The position numbers and the translations under genes are program-made. Under the pieces are notes generated by a model that saw only the letters and a program-made list of their open reading frames with translations, was not told where the DNA came from and searched no databases. A DNA stretch of 64,000 nucleotides from Caulobacter sp. (GTDB taxonomy: Bacteria; Pseudomonadota; Alphaproteobacteria; Caulobacterales; Caulobacteraceae), in NCBI GenBank assembly GCA_030683005.1, contig JAUXMY010000042.1, positions 124,001 through 188,000 on the forward strand, read 5' to 3'. Below, piece after piece: positions 28,532-38,455 of the stretch; position 1 is the stretch's first letter, and the number at the start of each line of letters is the position of its first letter.

Positions 28532-28854
28532 AGCGAGACTCTGAAGACAGATACTCTCTGGACAAACGAGGACAATCGGCCCCAACTCGCCCCATTCGCA
28601 CCGAGCCGCGACCCGCGACCTGTCCACGCCTCGCATGGCGGCCGGATAATGGTTCGATGACCGCCTCAGACGCCTCGATCCAGTTCACACAACGCCTTGC
28701 CCGGCAAGGCCTCGCCCCGTTGGGTCGCACTTGCCTGCGCTGCGGCTCCATGGCCTCCGGATCACCGGCCAGGCGCGCCGACGCACACCCGTTCCGATCC
28801 TTCGCGCTCGCCGACAGGGCGCTATCGAGCGCGGGTGGACACTCGGGACATGCT
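28532..28854. other. intergenic stretch without a supported gene
   Basis: The 323 bp between the converging LytTR and astB genes contain no ORF with start signals or family resemblance and no clear terminator or repeat. Confidence 0.5.
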
Positions 28855-30210
28855 TTAGCGACGACTGAAGTGTCGCGCCTGCCTCTGGAATGGATAGAAG
28901 CCGCCGCCAAGACCCAGGATTCCCGTCAGCGCATCCAGCGCCGCGCGGCTCTCGTCGAGCAGGTGCGGATCGGCCAGATCGGCGGGCAGCAGGCGGTCGC
29001 GGTAGTGGGCGGTCGCCCAGGCGGCCAACCGTTCGTGCAGCGCGGCATCGAACCTCTGGGCGGGATTGGTCGCCGCCAGCTCGTCGTCGGTCAGCACGAC
29101 CCGCAATCGCAGGCAGGCCGGCCCGCCGCCGTTGCGCATGCTCTGCCGCACATCGACGTACTCGACCCGGCCGATGGGGCCGTTGGAGGCGATGGCCCGC
29201 TCGACGGCGGCGGCGGCGCGCGGCGTCTCGGCCGTCTCCATCGGAGCGATCAGGGTCAGCCGATCATTGCCCGGAAGAGAGAGCAGCATAGAGTTGAAAA
29301 GATAGGATTTAATGGCCTCGTCCAGCGGCAGGTCCGCCGCGTTGATCTGCACGAACTGCGGCTCGAAGCCCCGGGCGGCGGCGCGGATATCGGACTGCAC
29401 AGCCGCCGCGTCCTCGAACGCCGTCTCGTGGAAGAGCAGGCAGGTGCGGGCCCCGACGCAGACGACGTCGTTGTGAAACACCCCCGCCTCGATGGCGGCG
29501 CGGGCCTGGCGGGCGAAGACCGCGCCCCCGGCTCCGTGACGCCGGGCGACGGCCTCGAAGGCCTGCTTCGTCTGCCGCGCCGGGAATCGTCCGGTCCAGG
29601 GCTCGTAGGCGTCCCGGCCCCAGACGAACAGGTTGACGCCCGGCTCGCCATGGTCGGCGCAGAGCCGCACATGGTTGGCCGCACCCTCGTCGGCGAAGTG
29701 CGGCTGGGCCGGCAGCGGATCGTGGACGGCGAAGCGAGCGGTGTCCGGGAACAGCGCCCGCAGCGACCGCGTGGTCTGCTCGCCCTCAAGGCTGCGGTGC
29801 AGGTTGGCCAGCAGGTTGGCGGGCGTGAAGTGGACCCGGCCGTCGGCGGCGTCGGCGCTGGGCGTCACCGTCGCGGCGTTGGCCGCCCACATCGGCGAGG
29901 CGCTGCAGGCGGTGTTGAGCAGCTCCGGCGCCTGGCGCGCGGCGGCCTCGATCACCTGATGATCGGTCCCGGCGAACCCGATCCCGCGCAGGAAGCCGAT
30001 GTCCGGCCGCTCATGCGGCGGCAGCACGAACTGCGGCAGGCCCAGGTCCGCCATCAGCCGCATCTTCGACAGGCCTTCCAGCACCGCCGAGCGCGGGTTG
30101 GACGGATCGCCCTTGTTGATCTCGCTGGCCAGGTTGCCCGGCGCCAGCCCAGCGAAACTGTGGGTCGGCCCGACCAGGCCGTCGCAGTTGGCTTCGACGG
30201 CGTGGGTCAT
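28855..30210 (-). CDS. astB: N-succinylarginine dihydrolase
   Basis: 451 residues of the AstB family, hydrolysing N2-succinylarginine to succinylornithine, CO2 and ammonia. Family segments include EANCDGLVGPTHSFAGLAPG at the N terminus, GVFHNDVVCVGARTCLLFHE and the C-terminal catalytic Cys in MRNGGGPACLRLRV. The ATG at 30210 (MTHAVEAN) is favoured; the longer start at 30225 abuts repeat copy 3. Last gene of the minus-strand arginine degradation cluster. Confidence 0.93.
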   Translation of the reverse strand: MTHAVEANCDGLVGPTHSFAGLAPGNLASEINKGDPSNPRSAVLEGLSKMRLMADLGLPQFVLPPHERPDIGFLRGIGFAGTDHQVIEAAARQAPELLNTACSASPMWAANAATVTPSADAADGRVHFTPANLLANLHRSLEGEQTTRSLRALFPDTARFAVHDPLPAQPHFADEGAANHVRLCADHGEPGVNLFVWGRDAYEPWTGRFPARQTKQAFEAVARRHGAGGAVFARQARAAIEAGVFHNDVVCVGARTCLLFHETAFEDAAAVQSDIRAAARGFEPQFVQINAADLPLDEAIKSYLFNSMLLSLPGNDRLTLIAPMETAETPRAAAAVERAIASNGPIGRVEYVDVRQSMRNGGGPACLRLRVVLTDDELAATNPAQRFDAALHERLAAWATAHYRDRLLPADLADPHLLDESRAALDALTGILGLGGGFYPFQRQARHFSRR

Positions 30211-30225
30211 GAGGCGGCTCGGCAT

Positions 30226-30340
30226 TGCGTCCTTCGCGACGCGCTCTTCGAGCGCTCCTCAGGAGGACGAAATCCGTGAAACGCCTCCACCTTCGTCATG
30301 GTGAGGAGCGAGCTCTCGGGCGAGCGTCGCGAACCACGCA
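30226..30340. repeat. dispersed inverted-repeat element, copy 3
   Basis: Starts TGCGTCCTTCGCGACGC and ends GCGTCGCGAACCACGCA, the same ends as copy 1, with the shared interior TCGTCATGGTGAGGAGC. It lies between astD and astB inside an apparent operon and so may affect mRNA processing there. Confidence 0.75.
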
Positions 30341-30346
30341 ATGAGC

Positions 30347-31801
30347 TCACCCTCGCAACCCTTTGATATCCCCCACCGTCGGCAACACCGCGTCGGCCTC
30401 GAAGCTGGCGACCGGATAGGCGCAGTAGTCGGCGGCGTAATAGGCGCTGGGCCGGTGATTGCCGGAGGCGCCCAGGCCACCGAACGGCGCGGTTCCGGCC
30501 GCGCCGGTGGTCGGGCGGTTCCAGTTGACGACGCCGGCGCGGATGCGCTGCTGGAAGCGCTCCCAGCGGGCGGGATCGTCGCTGATCAGGCCGGCGGAGA
30601 GGCCGTAGCGGGTGCCGTTCGCCAGGGCCATGGCTCCGTCAAACGTCGCCGCGCGGCGGACCTGGATGATGGGCGCGAAGATCTCCTCATCCGGCGTCTC
30701 GTGGTGGCTGACGTCGATGATGCCGGGCGTGATGAAGGCCTCGGACAGCCCTTCAACCGCCCTCGCCTGCCGGATCACCGTCCCGCCGAGCGCGGCAGCG
30801 GCCTTGCGGGCGGCGATCGCGGCGCGGGCGGAGATCAGGGGCCCCATGAACGGCTCGGTCGCGCCGTCCCACGGTCCGGCGATCAGGCGGTCGGACAGGG
30901 CCGCGACGGCCTCGATGATCGCCTCGCCCTCATGGCCCTCCGGGACGATCAGGCGGCGGGCGCAGGAGCAGCGCTGCCCGGTGGTGATGAAGGCCGACTG
31001 CACAACCAGCGCCGCGACCGCCTCCGCGTCGGTGGCGTCCCAGACGACCAGCGGATTGTTGCCGCCCAGCTCCAGCGCAAGGATCACATCCGGCCGGTCA
31101 GCGAAGTGGCGGCGGAAGTGGGCCCCCGCCGCGCCGGACCCGGTGAACAGCAGGCCGTCGATGTGCTGGTCGATCAGCGCCGCGCCGGTCTCCTTGCCGC
31201 CCTGGACGAGGTTGATCACGCCCTTGGGCAGGTCGGCCGCCTCGAGCGCCTCGGCCATGAGTTCGCCCGTCCAGGGGGTCTCTTCCGAAGGTTTGAAGAC
31301 CACGGTGTCGCCGGCCAGCAGCGCCGGCACGATGTGGCCGTTGGGCAGGTGGCCCGGGAAGTTGAACGGGCCGAGCACCGCCATCACCCCATGCGGCCGG
31401 TGGCGCAGCACGGCGCGGCCAAAGGCGGTCGGCGTCTCGCGCACGCCGGTGCGTTCGTCATAGGCGGCGATGGAGGCGTCGACCTTGGCCATCATCGAGC
31501 CGAGCTCGGCGGTGGTCTCCCACAGCGCCTTGCCGGTCTCGCGGGAGATGGCCTGCGCCATCGGACCCTTGCGGGCGTCGAGCGCGGCCTTGTAGCGGCG
31601 CAGCGCCTCGATGCGCTCGGCGCGCGGCCGGTCGGCCCAGTCCTGGAAGGCGGCGCGAGCGGCTGCCACCGCCTCGGCGACGTCGGCCGGCGTGGCGGTC
31701 GCGCCTTCCCAGACCGGCCCGCCAGCCGCCGGGTCGATGGAGGTCAGGGCCGGACCCGTTCCCGAGCGCCACGCGCCATTGATGTAGAGACCATGGCTCA
31801 T
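30347..31801 (-). CDS. astD: succinylglutamate-semialdehyde dehydrogenase
   Basis: A 484-residue aldehyde dehydrogenase. NAD-binding and catalytic elements are clear: GPFNFPGHLPNGHIVPALLA, VVFKPSEETP, FTGSGAAGAHFRRHF, catalytic Glu in LALELGGNNPLVV and nucleophile Cys in FITTGQRCSCARRLI. The genomic setting between astA and astB assigns it to the AST pathway. The neighbouring astA starts upstream with a 46-bp gap. Confidence 0.93.
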   Translation of the reverse strand: MSHGLYINGAWRSGTGPALTSIDPAAGGPVWEGATATPADVAEAVAAARAAFQDWADRPRAERIEALRRYKAALDARKGPMAQAISRETGKALWETTAELGSMMAKVDASIAAYDERTGVRETPTAFGRAVLRHRPHGVMAVLGPFNFPGHLPNGHIVPALLAGDTVVFKPSEETPWTGELMAEALEAADLPKGVINLVQGGKETGAALIDQHIDGLLFTGSGAAGAHFRRHFADRPDVILALELGGNNPLVVWDATDAEAVAALVVQSAFITTGQRCSCARRLIVPEGHEGEAIIEAVAALSDRLIAGPWDGATEPFMGPLISARAAIAARKAAAALGGTVIRQARAVEGLSEAFITPGIIDVSHHETPDEEIFAPIIQVRRAATFDGAMALANGTRYGLSAGLISDDPARWERFQQRIRAGVVNWNRPTTGAAGTAPFGGLGASGNHRPSAYYAADYCAYPVASFEADAVLPTVGDIKGLRG

Positions 31802-31847
31802 GAGTAGCCTCCCGCGAGAATCCTCTCCCTCTTGGGTCGCGCGGTCG

Positions 31848-32852
31848 TCATGCCTTCACCTTCACGCTGTCGCCGTCGCGAACGCCCAGAACTTCAGCCG
31901 CCTCGCGGGACAGCACCGCATGCTCGTGATCAACGAGAACCGGCGCCCGCACCGCGCGGAAGCGGCCGATGTCGTCGGTGGAGACCAGCGCCTCCTCGCC
32001 GAAGGCGTCCTCGCCCAGGCGCACGGTCAGCCGGCGGGCCTCCTTGACGGTGCGGATCTCGTCACGCGGCGCCGCCATGGTCGGCCCGGCGTCGAACAGG
32101 TCGACCAGGCCCTGGTAGCGGAAACCCTCCCGCTCCAGCATGGCCCGCGCTGCCTCGCCCTCGCGGTGAACCCTGCCGATGGACTTCGCCGCCGCGTCGG
32201 GCAGCAGGCCGGTATAGATCGGATGGCGCGGCGACAGGTCGAGGATGAACTGGCCGTTGGTCGAGGCGCTCATCAGGTCAGCCTCGTCGAACTCCAGCCG
32301 GAAAAACTTGTGGGCGACGTGCTCCCAGAACGGGCAGACGCCGTCCTCGTCGAACCAGCCGCGCAGCTCGGCCAGGACCATCTCGGCGAAGCGCTGCGGC
32401 GCGATCCCGATCAGCATGTAGCGCGACTGGGCCAGCAGACGCCCCGCCCCGCCCTTGCGCTTCTCCGGCCGCAGGAACAGCGATCCGACCTCCGACCAGC
32501 CGGCGCATTCATTGACCAGCACCAGCGCCTGGTGGTCGAAGCGCATGTCGAGCGTCGGCGAAGATTGGGCCAGGGTCACAACCCGGAACGAGAAGAACGG
32601 TCGCTTCAGCCCCACGCTGGCCTTGACCCCCGCGACGCCGTCGATGGCGCCGGTCGCCGCGTCCTCCAGCATCAGGGTGTACCAGGCCTCGGGCGGGGCG
32701 ACCTCGCCGGCGAAACTGGCCTTGGAGAGGTCGAGCCGCGAGCGCAGCGTCGGCTCGTCCTCCGGCAGGCTGGTGAAGCCGCGCCCCGACAGGACGGCCA
32801 GCTCCATCAGTGCGTCATAGTCGGCGGGAACAGCGGGACGCACGACCAGCAT
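31848..32852 (-). CDS. astA: arginine N-succinyltransferase
   Basis: 334 residues, first enzyme of the AST pathway, transferring succinyl from succinyl-CoA to arginine. Recognised by MLVVRPAVPADYDALMELAV, GRGFTSLPEDEPTLRSRL, RPEKRKGGAGRLLAQSRYM and HRKFFR-type residues around VAHKFFRLEFDEADLMSA. The ATG at 32852 overlaps the stop of the upstream M20 gene (TGATG), so translation is probably coupled. Confidence 0.92.
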   Translation of the reverse strand: MLVVRPAVPADYDALMELAVLSGRGFTSLPEDEPTLRSRLDLSKASFAGEVAPPEAWYTLMLEDAATGAIDGVAGVKASVGLKRPFFSFRVVTLAQSSPTLDMRFDHQALVLVNECAGWSEVGSLFLRPEKRKGGAGRLLAQSRYMLIGIAPQRFAEMVLAELRGWFDEDGVCPFWEHVAHKFFRLEFDEADLMSASTNGQFILDLSPRHPIYTGLLPDAAAKSIGRVHREGEAARAMLEREGFRYQGLVDLFDAGPTMAAPRDEIRTVKEARRLTVRLGEDAFGEEALVSTDDIGRFRAVRAPVLVDHEHAVLSREAAEVLGVRDGDSVKVKA

Positions 32853-34117
32853 CAACGGGACTCCATCAGGGCGCGGATGCCGCGCGCGTCGATCTCGCCG
32901 GACGCCAGCTTCATGAGGATCAGGGCCGACAGCTGGGCGCGTTCGGCAAAGCTGTCGGGCCATGCGAACTCGTTCTCGCTGTGGATGTCGCCGCCGCGCA
33001 CGCCCAGTGTGTCGACATTGGGCAGGCCGGCCGCGAACAGGTTATTGCCTTCGCAGACGCCGCCGGACGGCTTCCACGCGATGTCCTGCCCCAGCAGGGC
33101 GCCGACCTGCTTCACCTTGCCGAACAGCGCAGTCTGGGCGGCGTTGAAGGGTTTGGCCGGACGGGTGAAGCCGCCATGCTGGCTGACCAGAAGGCCGTCG
33201 CCCTCCCCGGCCTTCATGGCGCCCCGGATGCCGGCTTCAAGCCAGGCGGCCGCCTCGGCGTCCGGGAAGCGGACGTTGAAGCGGACGATGGCGATGTCGG
33301 GCACCACGTTCAGCGGCGAGCCGCCGTCGATCTTCGCGATATTGACGGTGACGCCGTCGCGGCGGCCGTTCAGGCCGTCCAGCGCGCCGGCGATGCGGGC
33401 GGCTGCGGTGATGGCGTTGCGGCCCTCGTGGAAGGCCCGACCGGCGTGGGCCGTGCGGCCGGCGATGCGGATGTGGAAGTTGCCCGAGCCCTTGCGCTCG
33501 CTCGCCAGCGTGCCGTCCGGCAGCATCGATGGCTCGTAGGTGAGACCCACATGACCCAGCCGCCCGAACTCCGCCAGCACGGGCCCCGAGGCCAGCGACC
33601 CGATCTCCTCGTCCGGCGAGATCAGCACCCGGTAGCCGAGGTTGGCGGCGCCGGGCGATGCCTCGAACGCCTCGAGCGCCGCCAGGATGACGCTGATGCC
33701 GCCCTTCATGTCGGCGATTCCCGGGCCGTGCAGGGCGCCGTCCGCGCGGGTTCCAACGGTCTGGAAACGGCTGCCGGCCGGATAGACGGTGTCGTAGTGG
33801 CCGGTCAGCACAACCTGCACCGGGGCCTCGGGCCGCACGATCACGGCCATGGCTGGCGGATGGCCCTGCTCGGTCTCGCGACCATCAGCCCCGATCTCGA
33901 TCGAGGCTTGCAGCGGGATGTCCAGCGGTTCGGTCGGCAACACCGCGAAGGCGTCCTTCAGCAAGCCGCGGACGGACTCCAGCCCTTCGAGGTTGCGGCT
34001 GCCGGAGTTGACGTCGCTCCAGCCGACCGCGCGCTCCACGATGACCGACCCGCGTTCGGCGATGGAGTCCAGAACGGATTTCTCTTCCGGCGACAGGCGC
34101 ATCGGTGTTCGGTCCAA
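32852..34117 (-). CDS. M20 family metallohydrolase in the ast cluster
   Basis: A 421-residue M20/ArgE/DapE-type amidohydrolase. Metal ligands are visible: VVLTGHYDTVY (His-x-Asp), GPGIADMKGGI (bridging Asp), ISPDEEIGSLAS (catalytic Glu and Glu ligand), and a late His in GGDIHSENEFA. It heads the cluster and overlaps astA. E. coli uses the M14-type AstE for succinylglutamate desuccinylation; no AstE is present here, so this enzyme is a strong candidate replacement. An alternative start is ATG 34102. Confidence 0.88.
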   Translation of the reverse strand: MDRTPMRLSPEEKSVLDSIAERGSVIVERAVGWSDVNSGSRNLEGLESVRGLLKDAFAVLPTEPLDIPLQASIEIGADGRETEQGHPPAMAVIVRPEAPVQVVLTGHYDTVYPAGSRFQTVGTRADGALHGPGIADMKGGISVILAALEAFEASPGAANLGYRVLISPDEEIGSLASGPVLAEFGRLGHVGLTYEPSMLPDGTLASERKGSGNFHIRIAGRTAHAGRAFHEGRNAITAAARIAGALDGLNGRRDGVTVNIAKIDGGSPLNVVPDIAIVRFNVRFPDAEAAAWLEAGIRGAMKAGEGDGLLVSQHGGFTRPAKPFNAAQTALFGKVKQVGALLGQDIAWKPSGGVCEGNNLFAAGLPNVDTLGVRGGDIHSENEFAWPDSFAERAQLSALILMKLASGEIDARGIRALMESR

Positions 34118-34252
34118 CTCTATGACGCCATTGCCGCGGACCAGGTCAACGCGCGTTGGGACGAAGCGACCCGCCGGAATGGCGCAAGACGGGAGTCGCT
34201 GAACGCCCTCTACCTAACTCACGGGCGCCGCAAGGTGAACCCCCGGCACCGT

Positions 34253-37200
34253 TCAGTAATCCTTCCGCCAGCGCACCGAGAGCCGGGATGCTTCGCCCGC
34301 CAGCCTGGAGATGATCGACAGATTGCGCCGCACACGCCACTCGACCTGGGCCGCCGGCCCGTCGCGGCCGCCGCCGATGATCTCCAGATAAACGTCATCG
34401 GTCAGATACTTGCCGCCGGCCACCGTCATGGCCCCGCCCTCGCCTCCGCCCGCGAAGACCAGGCGGTCGAGACCGGTGAAGTCCTTCAGGTTCCCGATCA
34501 CGTCGAAGCCGCCGCCGCCGGCCAGCGCTGCGATCGCCGAGGCCAGCTGCGCGGCCTCCAGCGGCGAAAGTTGGGCGGCGGAGGTGCCGAACAGAACCCG
34601 CGAGAGCACCTCGTCCTGCGGCAGCGACGGACTGGACGTCAGGGTGATCTCCGGTCGCGACGCGGTGCCGCGCACCCGGATGACGGCCGTCAGCGCCGGG
34701 TCTTCGCGGGTCGCGGTCAGGTCAAGCCGGATCCGGTCCGGCGAGGCGGCCAGATAGACCGCGCTTCGGGTGTCGAACTCGAACCGCTTGCCGGCGAAGT
34801 CGTACTCTCCGCGCACCATGCGGGCGACGCCATCCAGCACCGGGCGAGCTGTCGTGCCGCTCACCCGGGCGTCGATCGACATTTCCGCGTCCAGCCCGCG
34901 GCCCTCGATAAATATCCCGCGCCCGGCCTTGAGCGTGACGTCGAGACCGACGACGAGGCCGCGCCGGGCTTCGGGGATCACATCTCCCTCGGTCGCGCCA
35001 GGTTTGTTGCGCTCGATCACGGCCATGGGGATGACGCCCGACGGCGTCGGCGGATCGGCGGCGATCACGGCTCGATCAATGGTCAGGGCTCCGGAAACCT
35101 GAACCTTGCCGTCGGCGGCCCGGTTGAGGGTCGCCTGGCCCGAGGTGATGGCGGTGACGGCATCGTTCTCGATCAGCTGGAAGCCCTTGAGCTCAACCCG
35201 AAAGGTGCTGACGCCGTTGCGCAGCAGGCTGATCCGGCCGCCGCCCGACAGCGTCCCGCGCTCACCGCCGCTGATTCGGCCGCCGCGGCCGTCCGTCGCG
35301 GAAAAACGGCTCACGTCGATGGCGTTGTCGGCCAGAACGGCGCGAACCGACAGATCGACAAGGGCCAGCCCGATCTCGTTGTCCACGAAACCGCCGTTCG
35401 CCAGCTCGGCTGTCCCCGACAGCCTGGGATCGGCCAGCGAGCCGGCGATCGTCCCCTTCATGTCGACCACGCCCGAAAGGCTGCGCTCGCCGCCGACCAG
35501 CAGGTCCCACAGCGGCTTGATCTCGCCATTGGCGGCAAAGACGCCGTTCATCGGCTGTCGATTAGCAATGGCCAGCCGCAGGGGCGCGGCCGAGGCGACG
35601 ACGGGCAAGGTCAGGGTCGCGCTCGAACGCAATCCGCTTGCGTTGCTGGCCACCGCCTCGATGAACAGGGACTGGCCATTGAGCGTGGCCCTGACCCGGC
35701 CGTCGACAGAAACAGCGCGGCCGGCGCCCCGAGCCCTGGCTCCCTCCAGTGTGACGTCCATCGCGCCGGTCAGCCGCGCGCCGCGCCCCTGCAGCGCCAT
35801 TCTACCGTCGACCGTGCCCGCGAGGTCCTCGTTAAGGGCGCCCAGCGATACCTTGCTCAGGTTGGCGTCGATGCTGGCGATGTCGCCATCTGTTCGGGCG
35901 ACGATGTCCGCCCGCCCGCCCTCGATCTCCAGCTTCACGTCGGCGAAGCGCTGACCGCCGCCAAAACCGAGCCGCGCCGTCTCGATGGTCTTGAAGTCTG
36001 CGCTGCCGAACCTGCCCTCCCCGTTCAACGCCAGACCGGTGGCGTTGTCCTGGCCGGCGTAGACGCCGTCGCCCTTGAACCGCCAGCGATTGGCGCCGTA
36101 GGTCCCCCGCATGTCCACGGCGATGGGCAGGCGCGACAGCGGACCGTCGGCGGTGATGGTTCCGCGCCCGAAGCGCAGGCCGCCGCCCCCGCGCACCGCC
36201 GCGTCCCGGGCGGTCAGGTTGAGCGTGGCCCGTCCGTCCGGCCCGGAGTCCGACAGCACGGCGGTTCCCGTGATCTGGCCGGAGGTCAGGACAGCGCCCC
36301 GCCCGACGTCGAGGATCAGATTAGCCGTCGACGGCCGGCCGCGGCGAAGCGCCAGCCCGCCGGTCGCCTTGATTCCGCCAGCGTCGGCGTCGAGCCCGGT
36401 CAGATCCAGTCCACCCTGGGCGAAGCGGAAATCACTCCTGGCCCGGGCCGGGCCGTACTCGCTGTCGGCGGTGATCGTGACGGCGCCGTCGGTCCCGCCG
36501 GCGCTCCGCGCGAAGCTGAGCACGACATGGGCCGCCCGCAGCGGCAGCCTCGGCAGGTCGACGGCCGCGATGTCGGCGATCAGGTCGGCGCGCGGGGCGG
36601 AAAGCGTGCCGGTGATGGCGCCCGTTCCCCTGGCCTCGCCGGACACCTCGACCGGACCGGCGCGGAACGGGCCGGTTGCGTTCCAGTCCAGCGTCAGCTT
36701 CAGGACGGCGGCCGGGCCAATCTGACCGGCGGTGCGGGCCGAGCCCAGCGCGCCCTCAAGCTCCGCGCTCGCCACCGAGACCACGCCCCGGCTGTACTCG
36801 GCCTTGCCCCGCAGACGGGGCGCGGCGCCCAGCAGACGGTCCAGTTCGCCAAGTCCGGTGGCGAAGCCGGCGCCTTTGGCGTCGATCGAAAATACCCACG
36901 GCTTCCCCCGGCCGGCTTGAGAGGCAGACCAGGTCGCCGTGGCGCGACCGTTGGCCCCGATCCGGGCGGCCCGGAGGTTGGCCATCTCCGCGTCGCCCTT
37001 GAACGACAGGCCGCCCAGCAGGGTGCGCTCGCCGGTCCCGTCGAGCTTGAGACCAGCCCCGGTCGCCTGCACGCGGCGCAGCAGCAGGCGACCGTCCTTC
37101 AGACGCGCCGCGACGATTTCCGCCTTCGGACGTGCGCCGAGCAGGGCCGCGACGTAGCCCTGGCCCGCGCCGCCATCGCCGGTCAGCGTCGACTCGACCG

Positions 37201-38455
37201 TCAGTTCTCCGGCTTTCAGGCCAACGGTTACCGGACCCTGGGCGCGGGAAAGGCTGTAGCCCGCCGCCTTGAAGCCGTTGGCGGACAGCGCGCCGGCATA
37301 GGTCCAGGACGTCTGGTTTCCCGTCAGTCGCCCGCGCGTCTCTGCGGCGCCCTGGACTGCTTCGGACGTCAGACGACCCAGCGACCGGGAGGTCAGGGTC
37401 ACTGCGAGCCCGTCCTTGCCCGTGATGCGCTTGCCGATGTCCGCCTCGCCGCTCGCGACCGCGGTCAGGACCTCGCTCTCGGCCCGCGCATTAATCGCGT
37501 AGAGGCCGCTCCTCGCCTTGCCGCCGCGGCCCGAGAATCGCACATCGTCGCCGAACATGGCGGCGTATCGGGTCGTCAGGGTCGAGGCCGCCAACGACAC
37601 GCGGCCGGTGGCCACGCCGCCCTCGGCGTTCCAGGTCCCCGACGCTTCGGCCGGCCGGGTGGCGCCGGAGGTGGCCAGCAGATCGAACCGACCCGCATCG
37701 CCCGTTCCGTTCGCGTTGGCCTTGAGCACGAAGGGCTGATTGGCGGGCAGACCGAGCGCCCCGGCAAGCGCGCCACCCTGCGTCTCCAGCACATCGGCGA
37801 ACACCTTCAACGGCCGTCCCTTGCCGGTTTCCACCGCGAGGATCAGCCGGTCGCCCCGGTGCAGGCGGCTGGCGGCGCCGAGCGCCACGGTCGTCGGCCC
37901 CTTGCGGACCACCTCGATCTCGCCGGCCACGTGGAAGAGCCCGCGCTGGTAGCTGAAGGCCGGAAGGGTCTCGACGGGAATCCGCAGTTGCTCGATCCGG
38001 ATCGAGACCGGCAGTCCCTTGGAGGTCGTCTTCGGCGTCAGCGTCGGCCGGCGAAGCACCCGCACCTGGCCGGCAGTGATTGTGTCGGCATGGAATCGGC
38101 GCACGAACAGTTCGTGATAGCGCCAGGTCATCTGCACGTCGGCGGCGTCCAGCCAGACACCCTTCTCATCCGCGATCGTCAGCCGCCGGACGCCGAAGTT
38201 GCGCCACAGGTCGCCACTCAGGCCCTCAATCCGCAGGTTGCCGAACCGGCCAAGCTTCAGCCCGCTGGCGCGCGCTTCCACAAACATCAGGCCCGGCGCG
38301 GTGTTCAGACCGAAGCGCAGCACCAGCGCCGCTCCCCCGACCAGCAGGACGGCCAGCAGCGACGCCAGCATGATCCATCCAGGTCCGGTGGCCGGCAGCC
38401 GGACATGGCGGCGCCGCGCGGCGGGCGCCGGAGCCAGATCGTCCGCGCCGGTCAA
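34253..38455 (-). CDS. tamB: translocation and assembly module protein TamB
   Basis: A 1400-residue AsmA-like/DUF490 protein. An N-terminal membrane helix (about 28-47) is followed by a very long beta-rich periplasmic repeat region typical of lipid-bridging proteins, and the conserved C-terminal DUF490 domain with RGEYDFAGKRFEFDTRSAVY and LPQDEVLSRVLFG, ending LSVRWRKDY. Works with TamA, whose gene overlaps it upstream by ATGA, in outer-membrane protein insertion or phospholipid transport. A giant antisense frame over this gene is a GC-skew shadow. Confidence 0.93.
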   Translation of the reverse strand: MTGADDLAPAPAARRRHVRLPATGPGWIMLASLLAVLLVGGAALVLRFGLNTAPGLMFVEARASGLKLGRFGNLRIEGLSGDLWRNFGVRRLTIADEKGVWLDAADVQMTWRYHELFVRRFHADTITAGQVRVLRRPTLTPKTTSKGLPVSIRIEQLRIPVETLPAFSYQRGLFHVAGEIEVVRKGPTTVALGAASRLHRGDRLILAVETGKGRPLKVFADVLETQGGALAGALGLPANQPFVLKANANGTGDAGRFDLLATSGATRPAEASGTWNAEGGVATGRVSLAASTLTTRYAAMFGDDVRFSGRGGKARSGLYAINARAESEVLTAVASGEADIGKRITGKDGLAVTLTSRSLGRLTSEAVQGAAETRGRLTGNQTSWTYAGALSANGFKAAGYSLSRAQGPVTVGLKAGELTVESTLTGDGGAGQGYVAALLGARPKAEIVAARLKDGRLLLRRVQATGAGLKLDGTGERTLLGGLSFKGDAEMANLRAARIGANGRATATWSASQAGRGKPWVFSIDAKGAGFATGLGELDRLLGAAPRLRGKAEYSRGVVSVASAELEGALGSARTAGQIGPAAVLKLTLDWNATGPFRAGPVEVSGEARGTGAITGTLSAPRADLIADIAAVDLPRLPLRAAHVVLSFARSAGGTDGAVTITADSEYGPARARSDFRFAQGGLDLTGLDADAGGIKATGGLALRRGRPSTANLILDVGRGAVLTSGQITGTAVLSDSGPDGRATLNLTARDAAVRGGGGLRFGRGTITADGPLSRLPIAVDMRGTYGANRWRFKGDGVYAGQDNATGLALNGEGRFGSADFKTIETARLGFGGGQRFADVKLEIEGGRADIVARTDGDIASIDANLSKVSLGALNEDLAGTVDGRMALQGRGARLTGAMDVTLEGARARGAGRAVSVDGRVRATLNGQSLFIEAVASNASGLRSSATLTLPVVASAAPLRLAIANRQPMNGVFAANGEIKPLWDLLVGGERSLSGVVDMKGTIAGSLADPRLSGTAELANGGFVDNEIGLALVDLSVRAVLADNAIDVSRFSATDGRGGRISGGERGTLSGGGRISLLRNGVSTFRVELKGFQLIENDAVTAITSGQATLNRAADGKVQVSGALTIDRAVIAADPPTPSGVIPMAVIERNKPGATEGDVIPEARRGLVVGLDVTLKAGRGIFIEGRGLDAEMSIDARVSGTTARPVLDGVARMVRGEYDFAGKRFEFDTRSAVYLAASPDRIRLDLTATREDPALTAVIRVRGTASRPEITLTSSPSLPQDEVLSRVLFGTSAAQLSPLEAAQLASAIAALAGGGGFDVIGNLKDFTGLDRLVFAGGGEGGAMTVAGGKYLTDDVYLEIIGGGRDGPAAQVEWRVRRNLSIISRLAGEASRLSVRWRKDY

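Noticed and set aside
28657-30279. Plus-strand open frame of 540 codons
   Set aside because: Shadow of astB; no ribosome binding site or domain.
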